Assembly (NCBI GenBank): GCA_944325625.1
Contig: CALVAP010000004.1
Span: forward strand, 186,001-250,000
Origin: Candidatus Gastranaerophilales bacterium
GTDB taxonomy: Bacteria; Cyanobacteriota; Vampirovibrionia; Gastranaerophilales; Gastranaerophilaceae
Direction of reading: 5' to 3'
Length of the DNA stretch: 64,000 bases
This document shows positions 6,940 to 15,050 of the stretch, in pieces; the first letter of the stretch is position 1; each line of letters opens with the position of its first letter. The notes below the pieces were generated by a model. The model worked only from the letters and a program-made list of their open reading frames with translations, was not told the DNA's origin and ran no database searches. A program made the translations under genes and the position numbers.

Positions 6940-7679
6940 TGCCCCCCCCCCCTTTCGCAAAGTCACCTTCTAATAAGGTTTTGAGGGGGTTTAGGCGTCA
7001 CACTAATCGTGCTTTTACCCTGGCTGAAACTCTTATCACATTAACCATTATCGGTGTCATAGCTGCTATGACTATCCCTACCCTTGTTTCTAAGTACCAA
7101 AAACATTCTTATGTCACAGGGCTTAAAAAAGCTTATTCCACCCTATCTAACATAATGCCTCTTGCAATGCGTGATGATGAGGTATGGGAGTATTATGACA
7201 GCGGAAGCATTGATTGGTATGAGAGTGGACCCAAAATTATAAACAAATACATGAAAGTTGTTAAAACTTGTGAAGACCAAAACCGAAAAGATTGTGTTGA
7301 GGTGGATGATTACGGAAGGCCAATACTGGGTTGGGGTGATCCAATTTATGTAACTGCTGATGGCATGACTTGGGGATATCACTATGGTCATTCAGTGGAT
7401 ATAAATGGCAAAAAAGGTCCTAATGAGTGGGGTAGAGATATCTTTACGTTTTACATAGCAGAATCTAACCGAAACGGAGTAGCTCAAGGTACGGTTATAC
7501 CCTACGGCTCAAAATTACAAGCCAAGTACGAGGGTTCTGCTGCCTACTACTGGAACAATAACCCGAGTTCACCTAGCTGTACCACTGAGATTGTTAAACA
7601 ATATGGAAAAGACATTGGTTGGAACGGTACAGTAAAATGCGCCGGTCGAGTACTTGAAGAAGGAGCGATGAACTACTAA
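6880..7679 (+). CDS. Prepilin-like protein, copy 1, interrupted by a C11 tract (apparently phase-OFF)
   Basis: AGGAGG precedes the ATG at 6880, which opens a leader MNFDSYIIKNVEIAQT. The frame enters a C11 run (6942-6952) and stops at 6982-6984. The prepilin body is open in another frame from within the tract to the stop at 7679 with no stop in between: AKSPSNK, then RAFTLAETLITLTIIG (type IV prepilin signal with Glu at +5), then a globular domain with the family blocks KVVKTC, YVTADGMTW, GPNEWGRDIF and a C-terminal CAGRVLEEGAMNY. A tract of 9 or 12 C would fuse leader and body (about 266 residues). A TTG at 6981 is the only internal start before the signal. Function is presumably a surface pilus or pseudopilus subunit. 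Confidence 0.85.
6942..6952 (+). repeat. C11 homopolymer tract in prepilin copy 1
   Basis: Eleven consecutive C lie inside codons 21-25, long enough for slipped-strand mispairing. Gain of one C or loss of two joins the upstream and downstream frames. Confidence 0.9.
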
Positions 7680-7707
7680 TACAACTCTTAATAAGCTTAC
7701 ATCACAC

Positions 7708-7730
7708 GAGGCGAGCGAATTGCTCGCCTC
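7708..7730 (+). terminator. Strong hairpin after prepilin copy 1
   Basis: A perfect 9-bp GC-rich stem (GAGGCGAGC with GCTCGCCTC) with a 5-nt loop lies about 30 bases after the stop. No T-run follows, so it may act as an mRNA 3'-end stabiliser or an imperfect terminator. Confidence 0.6.
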
Positions 7731-7770
7731 TCGCCTTTAGCTCAAAAACTAAAATACATTGACAAATTTA

Positions 7771-7799
7771 TTGCAATTTATTCCATAATTTTGTAAAAT
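7771..7799 (+). promoter_or_regulatory. Promoter of prepilin copy 2
   Basis: TTGCAA (7771-7776), 17 bp, TAAAAT (7794-7799): identical hexamers and spacer to copies 1 and 3. Confidence 0.75.
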
Positions 7800-7902
7800 C
7801 GTGTATGGCGAATATGTACATAATTATAGGAGGCAATATTTTATGAATTTTGACAGCTACATAGTCAAAAATGTCGAAATCGCACAAACTGTGCCGCTAA
7901 GC
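7771..7902 (+). repeat. 132-bp prepilin leader cassette, copy 2
   Basis: This is the same 132-bp layout as at 6808-6939 and 33773-33904. It is the most divergent copy, mainly between the -10 box and the ribosome site and at third codon positions of the leader. Its coding part still gives MNFDSYIVKNVEIAQT, so the peptide is conserved while the DNA has drifted. Confidence 0.88.
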
Positions 7903-8626
7903 TACCCCCCCCCCCGCCCCCCAGAAGTTAGCTTTTAATAAGGGTTTTGGGCTTTTTAGGCGTTGTAAAAAACTCGCTTTTACCTTAGCTGAAACTCTTA
8001 TCACACTTACTATTATCGGCGTTATTGCTGCTATGACTATTCCTACTCTTGTTTCTAAGTACCAAAAACATTCTTATGTTACCGGACTTAAAAAAGCTTA
8101 TTCTAATCTTTCTAATGCAATGGCTCTTGCCATGCGTGATGATGAGGTTTTGGAATATTATTCTGATGGGCGTATTGATTGGAGTAACAGTTTTTCAGGA
8201 ATTGTAAATAAATATATGAAAGTTGTTAAAACTTGTGATAGTAGTAATTATTCAGAATGTGTTGAGGTGGATGAAAATGGAGAACCAATACAAGGGAACA
8301 TTTCAGGTGATATATTTGTAACTGCTGATGGTATGACTTGGGGGGGATATAACATAACTGTTGACATAAATGGTAAAAAAGGACCCAATAGGTGGGGAAG
8401 AGATATCTTTATATTTGAGATAGCTGACTCCAACAGAAACGGAGTAGCTCAAGGTACGGTTATCCCTGTAGGCTCAAGATTATATGCTAAATATGTACAT
8501 AATGCTGATGAAATATGGGATAATTACTGCACCACTGAGATTGTTAATAGAGACGGAAGAAATATTTATGGTGGTGCTAAATATTGCACTGGTCGGGTAT
8601 TAGAAGAAGGTGCCATGAATTACTAA
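7843..8626 (+). CDS. Prepilin-like protein, copy 2, interrupted by a C11-G-C6 tract (apparently phase-OFF)
   Basis: The ATG at 7843 follows AGGAGG and encodes the conserved leader, then Pro codons from the C tract, and stops at 7936-7938. The body frame is open from the tract through QKLAFNKGFGLFRR, the signal LAFTLAETLITLTIIG and a globular domain to 8626. Before the ATG at 8033, which lies inside the hydrophobic helix, this frame has no ATG, GTG or TTG, so an intact prepilin can be made only by reading through the tract. One C fewer (or two more) restores the fusion of about 261 residues. The middle region differs strongly from copies 1 and 3 while both ends are conserved. Confidence 0.85.
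7905..7922 (+). repeat. C11-G-C6 tract in prepilin copy 2
   Basis: The tract is a run of 11 C, one G and 6 more C. It encodes Pro residues around a single Arg or Ala depending on frame. Loss of one C in either run would bring the gene into frame. Confidence 0.9.
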
Positions 8627-8643
8627 ATTTTTGAACTTAAAAA

Positions 8644-8674
8644 AACGCCCTCCAAAAATTTTGGGCGTTCTTTT
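8644..8674 (+). terminator. Bidirectional terminator between prepilin copy 2 and the RTX-repeat gene
   Basis: A 7-bp stem (AACGCCC with GGGCGTT) is followed by TTCTTTT on the plus strand. On the minus strand it is followed by a run of T derived from the A-run at 8638-8645. It can serve both convergent genes. Confidence 0.75.
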
Positions 8675-8689
8675 AAGCAAAATATTTTT

Positions 8690-9241
8690 TTACTGATAAA
8701 TATTAATAACCGTATCAAAGTCCTCGTCAGTTTCATCTGTTTGCTCTTCTTCCGATTCTTCACTTTCAACGTCATCAGCATAAATCGGATCTAAAAGCAG
8801 TCCTTGATTTTTTATGTATTGAAAAGCAAAAGCAGGAGTTTTAATTATATCTGCTATATCATCAGCATTTGGAGCAAAATTTATGTTAAAGCCCGATATA
8901 TAGACCTCATCTGAACCTGTACCTTTGTCTATATTTACATTCCCATATTGAGAATATATCTTGTCATCGCCTGCTCCTGCATTTATTTCTGTTCCCATTC
9001 CAACAGAAATTATAGAATCATCTCCATCTTGAGTGTCTATAACAACTCCACCGGCTATCGTAGTTACTGTATCATCTCCTGCTCCGGTTACTATCTTTGT
9101 TCCGTTTGCATAGTTTACAACCGTATCTGAACCATCACCGCCGGCATATACGTTTCCATGCCCGTTTCTATCACTGCTTTGGTTTACAAAGTACTCCTCC
9201 ATTGCAAGTGAATAGTTTACCATGTCCACTCTTGTTATCAT
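8690..9241 (-). CDS. Small RTX-type (calcium-binding nonapeptide repeat) protein
   Basis: This 183-residue protein has five RTX-like turns with Gly-x-Gly-Asp/Ser-Asp: GGDGSD (34-39), GAGDD (53-57), DGDD (72-75), GAGDD (89-93) and GTGSD (107-111). Such repeats form a Ca2+-filled beta-roll in proteins exported by type I secretion. The tail is very acidic (ESEESEEEQTDETDEDFD) and ends in hydrophobic residues, which resembles an RTX export signal, but no toxin or enzyme domain and no N-terminal signal peptide is present. GGAG 8 nt upstream supports the ATG at 9241. No type I secretion genes are adjacent. Much shorter than typical RTX toxins or adhesins. Confidence 0.75.
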   Translation of the reverse strand: MITRVDMVNYSLAMEEYFVNQSSDRNGHGNVYAGGDGSDTVVNYANGTKIVTGAGDDTVTTIAGGVVIDTQDGDDSIISVGMGTEINAGAGDDKIYSQYGNVNIDKGTGSDEVYISGFNINFAPNADDIADIIKTPAFAFQYIKNQGLLLDPIYADDVESEESEEEQTDETDEDFDTVINIYQ

Positions 9242-9374
9242 AGTATCTCCAATCTATTTCTTACCTTTATAAAAACATTTAGTATATAAATATTGCTGTT
9301 TTTGTATATATCAAATTAACATTTCTTTACTTTTGTACTATCAAAAATTTTTTTGTTAAAATTTTAAACAGGAT

Positions 9375-9989
9375 ATGAGCAGTATAAACAAGATTAAAAC
9401 AGAGCCTTCCTTTGGTTCTCTTATACAAATTTCGCAAAGAGCCTACAATGCGGCTCCTCTGCGCCGACTCTACAGAAGCGGGAAATATATTGACTCACCT
9501 TGGAGTATTTTCGACTCAAAATACTTCAAAGAGGGCTACACCGATGATGCTTCTTTCTGCAGCGCGGGCGTTATCAAAAATTCTGATGGAGATGGTTTTA
9601 TGTTTCACCTTAAGCCAAATCAGGATTTAAATTTGGTATACGAAAACTTGGAAATTGCAACTGAAAATCTCCAACGCCCAAGACAAAAGCTCACAGGACT
9701 ACTTGTTGGTGGGAACGTGGATTATAAACCAAGCGTAAGACTTTATGAAATGCTTCAAGAAATTTTTAAACAGCTAAAAATAGACTACTCAGCACTCTTG
9801 GGTCAAAAACAAGCGTCACCCAAATTCCCCAAAATTCCAACATCAAACCTGTACTACAATGGAGTTGACGACAGATACGCTCTGGGGCTTGTAAATAAAG
9901 ATAACCTAGAAATTTACGGAATGAAATATCTTAAACGATATTTCGATACCATAAGAATTCGCAAAGGCGATAAGATCAAATTTGATTAG
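9375..9989 (+). CDS. Conserved-looking protein of unknown function (204 aa)
   Basis: The protein is soluble, without signal peptide or membrane segment. It has an N-terminal basic stretch (PLRRLYRSGKYI), an apparent alpha/beta core (GVIKNSDGDGFMFHLKP, then KLTGLLVGGNVDY) and a C-terminal KRYFDTIRIRKGDKIKFD. The LTGLLVGG strand-loop recalls CheD-like or deamidase folds, but this is too weak for a name. A possible promoter (TTGTAC, 18 bp, TAAAAT at 9333-9362) lies just upstream. Its end overlaps the convergent GGDEF gene by 4 bases. Confidence 0.6.
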   Translation: MSSINKIKTEPSFGSLIQISQRAYNAAPLRRLYRSGKYIDSPWSIFDSKYFKEGYTDDASFCSAGVIKNSDGDGFMFHLKPNQDLNLVYENLEIATENLQRPRQKLTGLLVGGNVDYKPSVRLYEMLQEIFKQLKIDYSALLGQKQASPKFPKIPTSNLYYNGVDDRYALGLVNKDNLEIYGMKYLKRYFDTIRIRKGDKIKFD

Positions 9990-10861
9990 TAATCTATATT
10001 AACTTGTGAGAACTGAACAATTTTATTCTTACCACGTTTTTTTGCATTATAGAGTGCGTGTTCTGCATACCTGATAAGAGTATTTGCATTTTCTTCAACA
10101 TTTTCTAAGAACGGATAACAAGAAATTCCACCTGAAATTGTTATTTGGTGGCGTTCTTCTTCTCCTGCCGGAATAAATTCCATTTTTTCAATATCACGTC
10201 TAAATCTTTCTGCAAACAAGAATGCATTCTCTTCCGAAGTATTTGGCAGAACAACTATAAACTCCTCATCACCATAACGTGTGAGAATATCTTCTTTTCT
10301 AATCAACGCCTTGAGCATTTCTGCCATACGCTTCAAAAGAATATCTCCCCATTCGTAACCGTATATATCGTTAACAACTTTGAAAAAGTCTATGTCGAAC
10401 AAAACACAAGAAAGTTTCGTACCATAACGACGGGAACGTGACATTTCACTTTCCAAACGTTCTTGGAGATATCTTCTGTTATGAAGCCCTGTCAACTCAT
10501 CTGTCGTTGATACAAGTCTTATCATATCTCGCATTTCTCTTATTTTCACAAGGTTTTTTACACGAATATTCAGCTCCGTTTTATTAATGGGAGTTAAGAT
10601 ATAATCATACGCAAGTCCTCTTACGGTAATGTCATTGATTATTTTGTCACTAACAATCAAGGTTGGAAAAGAGAACTTAGTAACCATTGCAACTTCTTTT
10701 AACTTTGCCTCAGATACTTCCATTACCACCAAAGACGGGTTTACCAGAACCATATCTTTGATATCTGCAACGTTTAAAACCCTAACCTCCAACTCGTCGT
10801 TTTCAATTAAGTTTGCGACATTTGAATGTCCTTTTTCCGTATAAATAATAACATTACGCAT
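9986..10861 (-). CDS. GGDEF-domain protein (putative diguanylate cyclase) with receiver-like N-terminus
   Basis: Residues 1-115 resemble a response-regulator receiver (DYILTPINKTEL near the end). The conserved Asp/Lys set is not clear, so it may be a degenerate receiver. Residues 118-285 form a GGDEF domain (TTDELTGLHNRRYLQERL, then FDIDFFKVVND). The signature reads GDEEF (197-201) instead of GGDEF or GGEEF. The inhibitory site RKED (188-191) is intact at the usual 5-residue distance. Substitution of the second Gly may lower cyclase activity, so it could act as a c-di-GMP or GTP sensor. c-di-GMP often governs pili and flagella, both encoded here, but a link is inference. Confidence 0.88.
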   Translation of the reverse strand: MRNVIIYTEKGHSNVANLIENDELEVRVLNVADIKDMVLVNPSLVVMEVSEAKLKEVAMVTKFSFPTLIVSDKIINDITVRGLAYDYILTPINKTELNIRVKNLVKIREMRDMIRLVSTTDELTGLHNRRYLQERLESEMSRSRRYGTKLSCVLFDIDFFKVVNDIYGYEWGDILLKRMAEMLKALIRKEDILTRYGDEEFIVVLPNTSEENAFLFAERFRRDIEKMEFIPAGEEERHQITISGGISCYPFLENVEENANTLIRYAEHALYNAKKRGKNKIVQFSQVNIDY

Positions 10862-10946
10862 GATTTTTTCCTTCGATTGTATATAATTTTACTTCTATAT
10901 TTTATCAAAATTCAAAAAAAAGTACAGATAAAATCCTCGATTATCA

Positions 10947-12107
10947 TCAATTTATATGAGAAAATATATCAAAAAACTGTTCCAGTTCACAGAAATCTAT
11001 ATTGGCACTCAAAGAAATCCTCAAACGAGCAGTCCCTTTTGGCACCGTAGGATGTCTTATCGGCAAGAGATAATAACCACAGTCAATTAACTTTTCAGAA
11101 ATATCCACTGCCTTTTGATTTTCACCCAAAATAACAGGAACAATCTGGCTTTCGCCTGCTGTTTTAATATTTATCGTCCTTAACTTTTCTCTAAGTCGTT
11201 GCGCATTATCCAAAAGCAGAAGCCTCTTTGCATATGTAAACGGTAATATCGTTTCCAACACAAATTTTGAAAATTCGACACTAATCTCAGGCAGTAATGT
11301 CGAAAAGATAAAAGGTCTTGCCTTATTAATTAAATAAGAAATAAGTATTTCATTACCTACAACAAACCCACCATAGGAACCAATTGATTTTCCAAACGTT
11401 GCTACCAACAAATCAATATCGTCAAGACAACCGACTTCTTCCGCAACTCCCAGACCATTTCGCCCAAAAATTCCAAATGCATGAGCCTCGTCAATTACTA
11501 ATACAGCGTTATATTTTTGTTTAATTTCTACAAGCTTTTTAATGTCTGCTATGTCCCCATCCATAGAAAACACACTCTCAGAGGCAATTATAATATTTTC
11601 ATAATTATGTGCGTGCTTTTGTATGAGCGCTTCAAGATTCTCATAATCCAAATGTTTATATCTGAAAAAATCTCCACCAGAAAGCCTTAAGCCGTCAATA
11701 ATACTCGCGTGGTTTAATTTGTCTGAAAATACTACCGACTTTTTTGTCAGTAACGCTTGAAAGACACCAACATTAGTATGATATCCGCTATTAAACAACA
11801 AAGCCCTTTCTTTATTAAAAAGTTTAGCAAGCAAACTTTCAAGTTCCACATAACATGTTGTATTTCCCGTCAAAAGCCTTGCTGAACCGGAGCCCAAAGC
11901 ACCTTTGTATGTCGATACAAATTGTCTGGAGATTTCAACATCCGAATTTATTCCAAGATAATCATTAGATGACATATTGAGAAGTTTTTTTTCGGTATTA
12001 CCATCCCTTAGGTATATATACTTGCCTTCTCGCCTGACATCTGCAATTGAACGAAAACAATTATCTTCCTTTAGTTTTTCCAATTCTTGATTATAAAAAT
12101 CAATCAT
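10947..12107 (-). CDS. bioF: 8-amino-7-oxononanoate synthase
   Basis: This 386-residue PLP enzyme of the alpha-oxoamine synthase family has SNDYLGI near residue 47, DEAHAFG near 206, and the PLP-lysine motif FGKSIGSYGG with Lys at 240. The C-terminal RHPTVPKGTARLRISLSA is typical of BioF rather than glycine C-acetyltransferase. It condenses pimeloyl-thioester with L-alanine in biotin synthesis. It lies 13 bases after an alanine:Na+ symporter gene, so the alanine importer and alanine-consuming enzyme probably share a transcript. No other bio synthesis gene is in the window. Confidence 0.88.
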   Translation of the reverse strand: MIDFYNQELEKLKEDNCFRSIADVRREGKYIYLRDGNTEKKLLNMSSNDYLGINSDVEISRQFVSTYKGALGSGSARLLTGNTTCYVELESLLAKLFNKERALLFNSGYHTNVGVFQALLTKKSVVFSDKLNHASIIDGLRLSGGDFFRYKHLDYENLEALIQKHAHNYENIIIASESVFSMDGDIADIKKLVEIKQKYNAVLVIDEAHAFGIFGRNGLGVAEEVGCLDDIDLLVATFGKSIGSYGGFVVGNEILISYLINKARPFIFSTLLPEISVEFSKFVLETILPFTYAKRLLLLDNAQRLREKLRTINIKTAGESQIVPVILGENQKAVDISEKLIDCGYYLLPIRHPTVPKGTARLRISLSANIDFCELEQFFDIFSHIN

Positions 12108-12120
12108 ATCGCCCCCAAGG

Positions 12121-13644
12121 CTATTTTAACCAGCCTCTGATTGTTTTTGAACATACATTATGCTCTTTACAATAAACTTTTAAGTCGTACTTTATATCTC
12201 TCATCAAGATATACAAAGCTATCATATTGGGTACCGCCATAGCCAGCATTCCTGCATCCGTAAAGTCTATAATGCTCTTTAGGTTTATTGATGAACCCGC
12301 AACAATAAATGCACAGAATAAAATTTGATAAAAGATAATCCTTTTTTTACCTTCACCAAACATATAAGTCCAGCCCTTTTGCCCGTAATACGCCCAAGAA
12401 ATAATGGTCGAAAGCGCAAACAAAATTATAACTATTGCCAGAACATATGGGGACCAGGATATAACCGACGAAAACGCAGAAGATGTAAGTTGTATTCCTG
12501 AAATACCTTCATAAAAATCCTTATATGAACCTGTAATTGAAATAGTTAATGCCGTCAATGTACATAAACAAGCTGTTATGAAAGGTTCAAGAAGTGAAAC
12601 AAAACCTTGAGAAATAGGCTCCTTTGTCTTAACAGTAGCATAAGCAATCGGGGCCGAACCTGTACCTGCTTCATTTGACTGAACAGAACGCCTCAAACCT
12701 ATTATGATTGTTCCTGCAACTCCACCATAAACTGCTTCGGGGAAAAACGCTCCTTTTATTATCGTCATTATAGTCGAAGGAATTGCAGGTAAATTAAAGA
12801 GTATTACTATCAACCCTATAAATACGTATAAAAAACACATAAAAGGAACAATTTTTTCCGTTACTTTTGCTATGCTTTTAATCCCGCCTATGATAATAAG
12901 CGCAACAATTATGGCTATAATTAGTCCGAACAACCAAGCATTATGATAGAATATGCTGTTTTCACCTCCGGTAATAGATGTAATCTGCTGAGTAGCCTGA
13001 TTAATCTGAAGCATATTTCCACCACCAAGGGCTCCGGGAATAAGCAAGAAAGCAAAAATCATCGCTAATGGTTGACCTAACCATCTAAGCCCCTTTCTCG
13101 TTAACCCATGAGCAATATAATGCATTGGTCCTCCAGATACTGTCCCATCAGCGTTGAACCTTCTGTATTTTACTGCAAGGGATGCCTCTGCAAACTTTAA
13201 CGACATTCCAAATATTGCACCGACTATAATCCAAAATATAGCTCCCGGTCCGCCTATAGAAATTGCAATAGCAACTCCGGCAATACTTCCAAGCCCTATT
13301 GTTCCTGACAATGCAGTTGCCAGAGCTTGAAACGATGAAACCTCTCCTGTTCCATCCGTATTTTTTTCTTCTTGTTGTTTTTTAGTCAATAATGATATTG
13401 CGTGCTTAAAACCCCAAAAGGCTATCCCGCGAAAATATATTGTGAAAAAAATTCCGCCTATAAGTATCCACAAAACCGTTATAGGAATTTGCTCTCCAAA
13501 AATATTTACAGGATAAAATACTATTTTGGAAAAGATATCTGAAATTGGTGCTATCGCTGAATCAATAATTTGATCTATCGGTTTTGCATAACAACTCTGA
13601 ATTCCCACCAAAAACGATAACATTAAAAATAAAAACTTTCTCAT
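12121..13644 (-). CDS. Sodium:alanine/glycine symporter (AGCS family)
   Basis: This 507-residue transporter has about 11 hydrophobic segments after a cleavable-looking N-terminal segment ending in SCYA. AGCS signatures are present: ALATALSGTIGLGSIAGVA, GGPGAIFW, SGGPMHYI and SNEAGTGSAPIAYA. It imports alanine (or glycine) with Na+. In this organism the Na+ gradient could come from the decarboxylase pump at 36-39 kb (inference). It heads a two-gene unit with bioF. GGGAATATAT precedes the ATG. Confidence 0.93.
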   Translation of the reverse strand: MRKFLFLMLSFLVGIQSCYAKPIDQIIDSAIAPISDIFSKIVFYPVNIFGEQIPITVLWILIGGIFFTIYFRGIAFWGFKHAISLLTKKQQEEKNTDGTGEVSSFQALATALSGTIGLGSIAGVAIAISIGGPGAIFWIIVGAIFGMSLKFAEASLAVKYRRFNADGTVSGGPMHYIAHGLTRKGLRWLGQPLAMIFAFLLIPGALGGGNMLQINQATQQITSITGGENSIFYHNAWLFGLIIAIIVALIIIGGIKSIAKVTEKIVPFMCFLYVFIGLIVILFNLPAIPSTIMTIIKGAFFPEAVYGGVAGTIIIGLRRSVQSNEAGTGSAPIAYATVKTKEPISQGFVSLLEPFITACLCTLTALTISITGSYKDFYEGISGIQLTSSAFSSVISWSPYVLAIVIILFALSTIISWAYYGQKGWTYMFGEGKKRIIFYQILFCAFIVAGSSINLKSIIDFTDAGMLAMAVPNMIALYILMRDIKYDLKVYCKEHNVCSKTIRGWLK

Positions 13645-13722
13645 ATATATTCCCGTCTCGACTACTTCCTCTAAGCGTGTCTTTTATTGTATCAAAAACA
13701 TACAAAAAATAAAATTAAGATG

Positions 13723-14868
13723 TTATAAAGATTTGCAATACTGCCCCAGTATTGTTTTTCGAGCCGCTCCGGTGCAAGATGGAATATTGTTTGCCACATC
13801 ATAATAGTAAGCATAAGCTAACATTGCAAAAGCTATAGCCTCTTTGAATTTATTGGAAACTCCAAAGTCCTCATGCGTTTTTATTGCAATATTTTCTCCA
13901 AATTCTTCAGCTATCAACCTTTTTAATGTATTATTGTATGCGCCTCCACCACCCAAAACGATTTCTTTGATGTTAGTTTTTGGCAAAACAAATTTTTTGT
14001 AACTATCCGCAATAGCTCTGGCAGTAAATGCTGTCATAGTTGCTATCATATCATTGGGTGAGAGCTTATATTTACCTTCCAACCTTTGCGCAAATTCATA
14101 GCTAAAAAGCTCCCTACCTGTTGTCTTAGGCGGTTCTTGTTCAAAATACTCCAGCTTCATAAGTTCTTCAATAACATCATTATGTATTTTTCCAAGTGAA
14201 GCTATCTCGCCATTTTTATCGTAAGGCTTATTAAAATATTTATTTGTAAAATAATCTATCAAAACATTTGCAGGTCCGTTATCAAATGCACACGTTTGAC
14301 ACTCCGGTGATACTACTGTTACATTTGCAATTCCGCCAAGATTTTGAATAGCTCGCGCAGTCTTATCTTTTCCAAAAATTTTCTCATCCGCAAAACAAAC
14401 TAAAGGTGCACCATTTCCACCTACTGCCATATCTGCTGTCCTAAAGTTCCCGATTGTATCTATTTCGGTATTCTTTGCAATTACTGAGATATCTCCTATT
14501 TGTAAGGTGCTATTCATCGGGATTCCATCATTCATATCTTTTGTTGGATAATGATAAATCGTCTGCCCGTGTGAACCAATAAAATCAACATCACTGGATG
14601 GCAAATCAGCCTCTGTTAACAACTGTTCTACGGCATTAGAAAAATGTTCCGCTACAAGAAAATTCATTACACAAATCTCTTTTAAGCTCACTTTTTCATT
14701 AAAAAGGGACTTAATCCTATTTTGAAATGCCAATGGGTAATGATATACCGTGCTGTGAATTTCTTCAAAAGAAAAATCAGGATTTATTTTGACAAATGCA
14801 GCATCTACCCCATCTACGGAAGTTCCGCTCATAAGTCCTATCACATATTTTGTCTTTCTGGTTCCCAT
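13723..14868 (-). CDS. anmK: Anhydro-N-acetylmuramic acid kinase
   Basis: This 381-residue sugar kinase starts with the family motif GLMSGTSVDGVDAAF and contains NLGGIANVTV, DNGPANVLID and VLGGGGAYNNTL. It hydrolyses and phosphorylates 1,6-anhydroMurNAc released during peptidoglycan recycling, giving MurNAc-6-P. Together with nagZ at 26.4 kb it indicates wall recycling. No MurQ etherase is in the window. There is no Shine-Dalgarno; TAAAAT ends exactly 6 nt before the ATG, with TTGTCT 17 bp further up, so a leaderless transcript is likely. Confidence 0.95.
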   Translation of the reverse strand: MGTRKTKYVIGLMSGTSVDGVDAAFVKINPDFSFEEIHSTVYHYPLAFQNRIKSLFNEKVSLKEICVMNFLVAEHFSNAVEQLLTEADLPSSDVDFIGSHGQTIYHYPTKDMNDGIPMNSTLQIGDISVIAKNTEIDTIGNFRTADMAVGGNGAPLVCFADEKIFGKDKTARAIQNLGGIANVTVVSPECQTCAFDNGPANVLIDYFTNKYFNKPYDKNGEIASLGKIHNDVIEELMKLEYFEQEPPKTTGRELFSYEFAQRLEGKYKLSPNDMIATMTAFTARAIADSYKKFVLPKTNIKEIVLGGGGAYNNTLKRLIAEEFGENIAIKTHEDFGVSNKFKEAIAFAMLAYAYYYDVANNIPSCTGAARKTILGQYCKSL

Positions 14869-14874
14869 AAAGCA

Positions 14875-14903
14875 ATTTTACAATGCTATAGAATTAAAGA
14901 CAA
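14875..14903 (-). promoter_or_regulatory. Promoter of anmK, leaderless type
   Basis: On the minus strand TTGTCT (14898-14903), 17 bp, TAAAAT (14875-14880), then 6 nt and the ATG at 14868. Transcription would start at or within a base or two of the start codon. Confidence 0.55.
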
Positions 14904-14938
14904 TAATTTATTTTCAAAAAACAAATTCTCCAAATTCG

Positions 14939-15025
14939 TTAAGCTATTGACTTTTTTAAGGTCATTAATCTCAATTTTAACTTTATTAGGTGTAAACGTA
15001 ATTGCAGAGTAATTTGATTTTCCAT
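14939..15025 (-). other. Possible tiny or frameshifted ORF between anmK and the Ala-rich gene
   Basis: An ATG at 15025 with AAGGA 8 nt upstream opens a 28-codon frame. The overlapping frame, entered just after this ATG, stays open for about 45 codons (containing AITFTPNKVKIEINDL) and would be joined by one extra G next to the ATG. It may be a small protein broken by a frameshift, or chance. It is the only feature in the 180-bp gap. Confidence 0.2.
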
Positions 15026-15050
15026 GTGATATTCCTTTTCACTTGATATA

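Noticed and set aside
6940-6990. Programmed ribosomal frameshifting at the C tracts
   Set aside because: Copy 1 needs a -1 shift (or +2) whereas copies 2 and 3 need +1 (or -2). A conserved recoding signal would use one direction; random tract length explains the mix better. Transcriptional slippage is not excluded.
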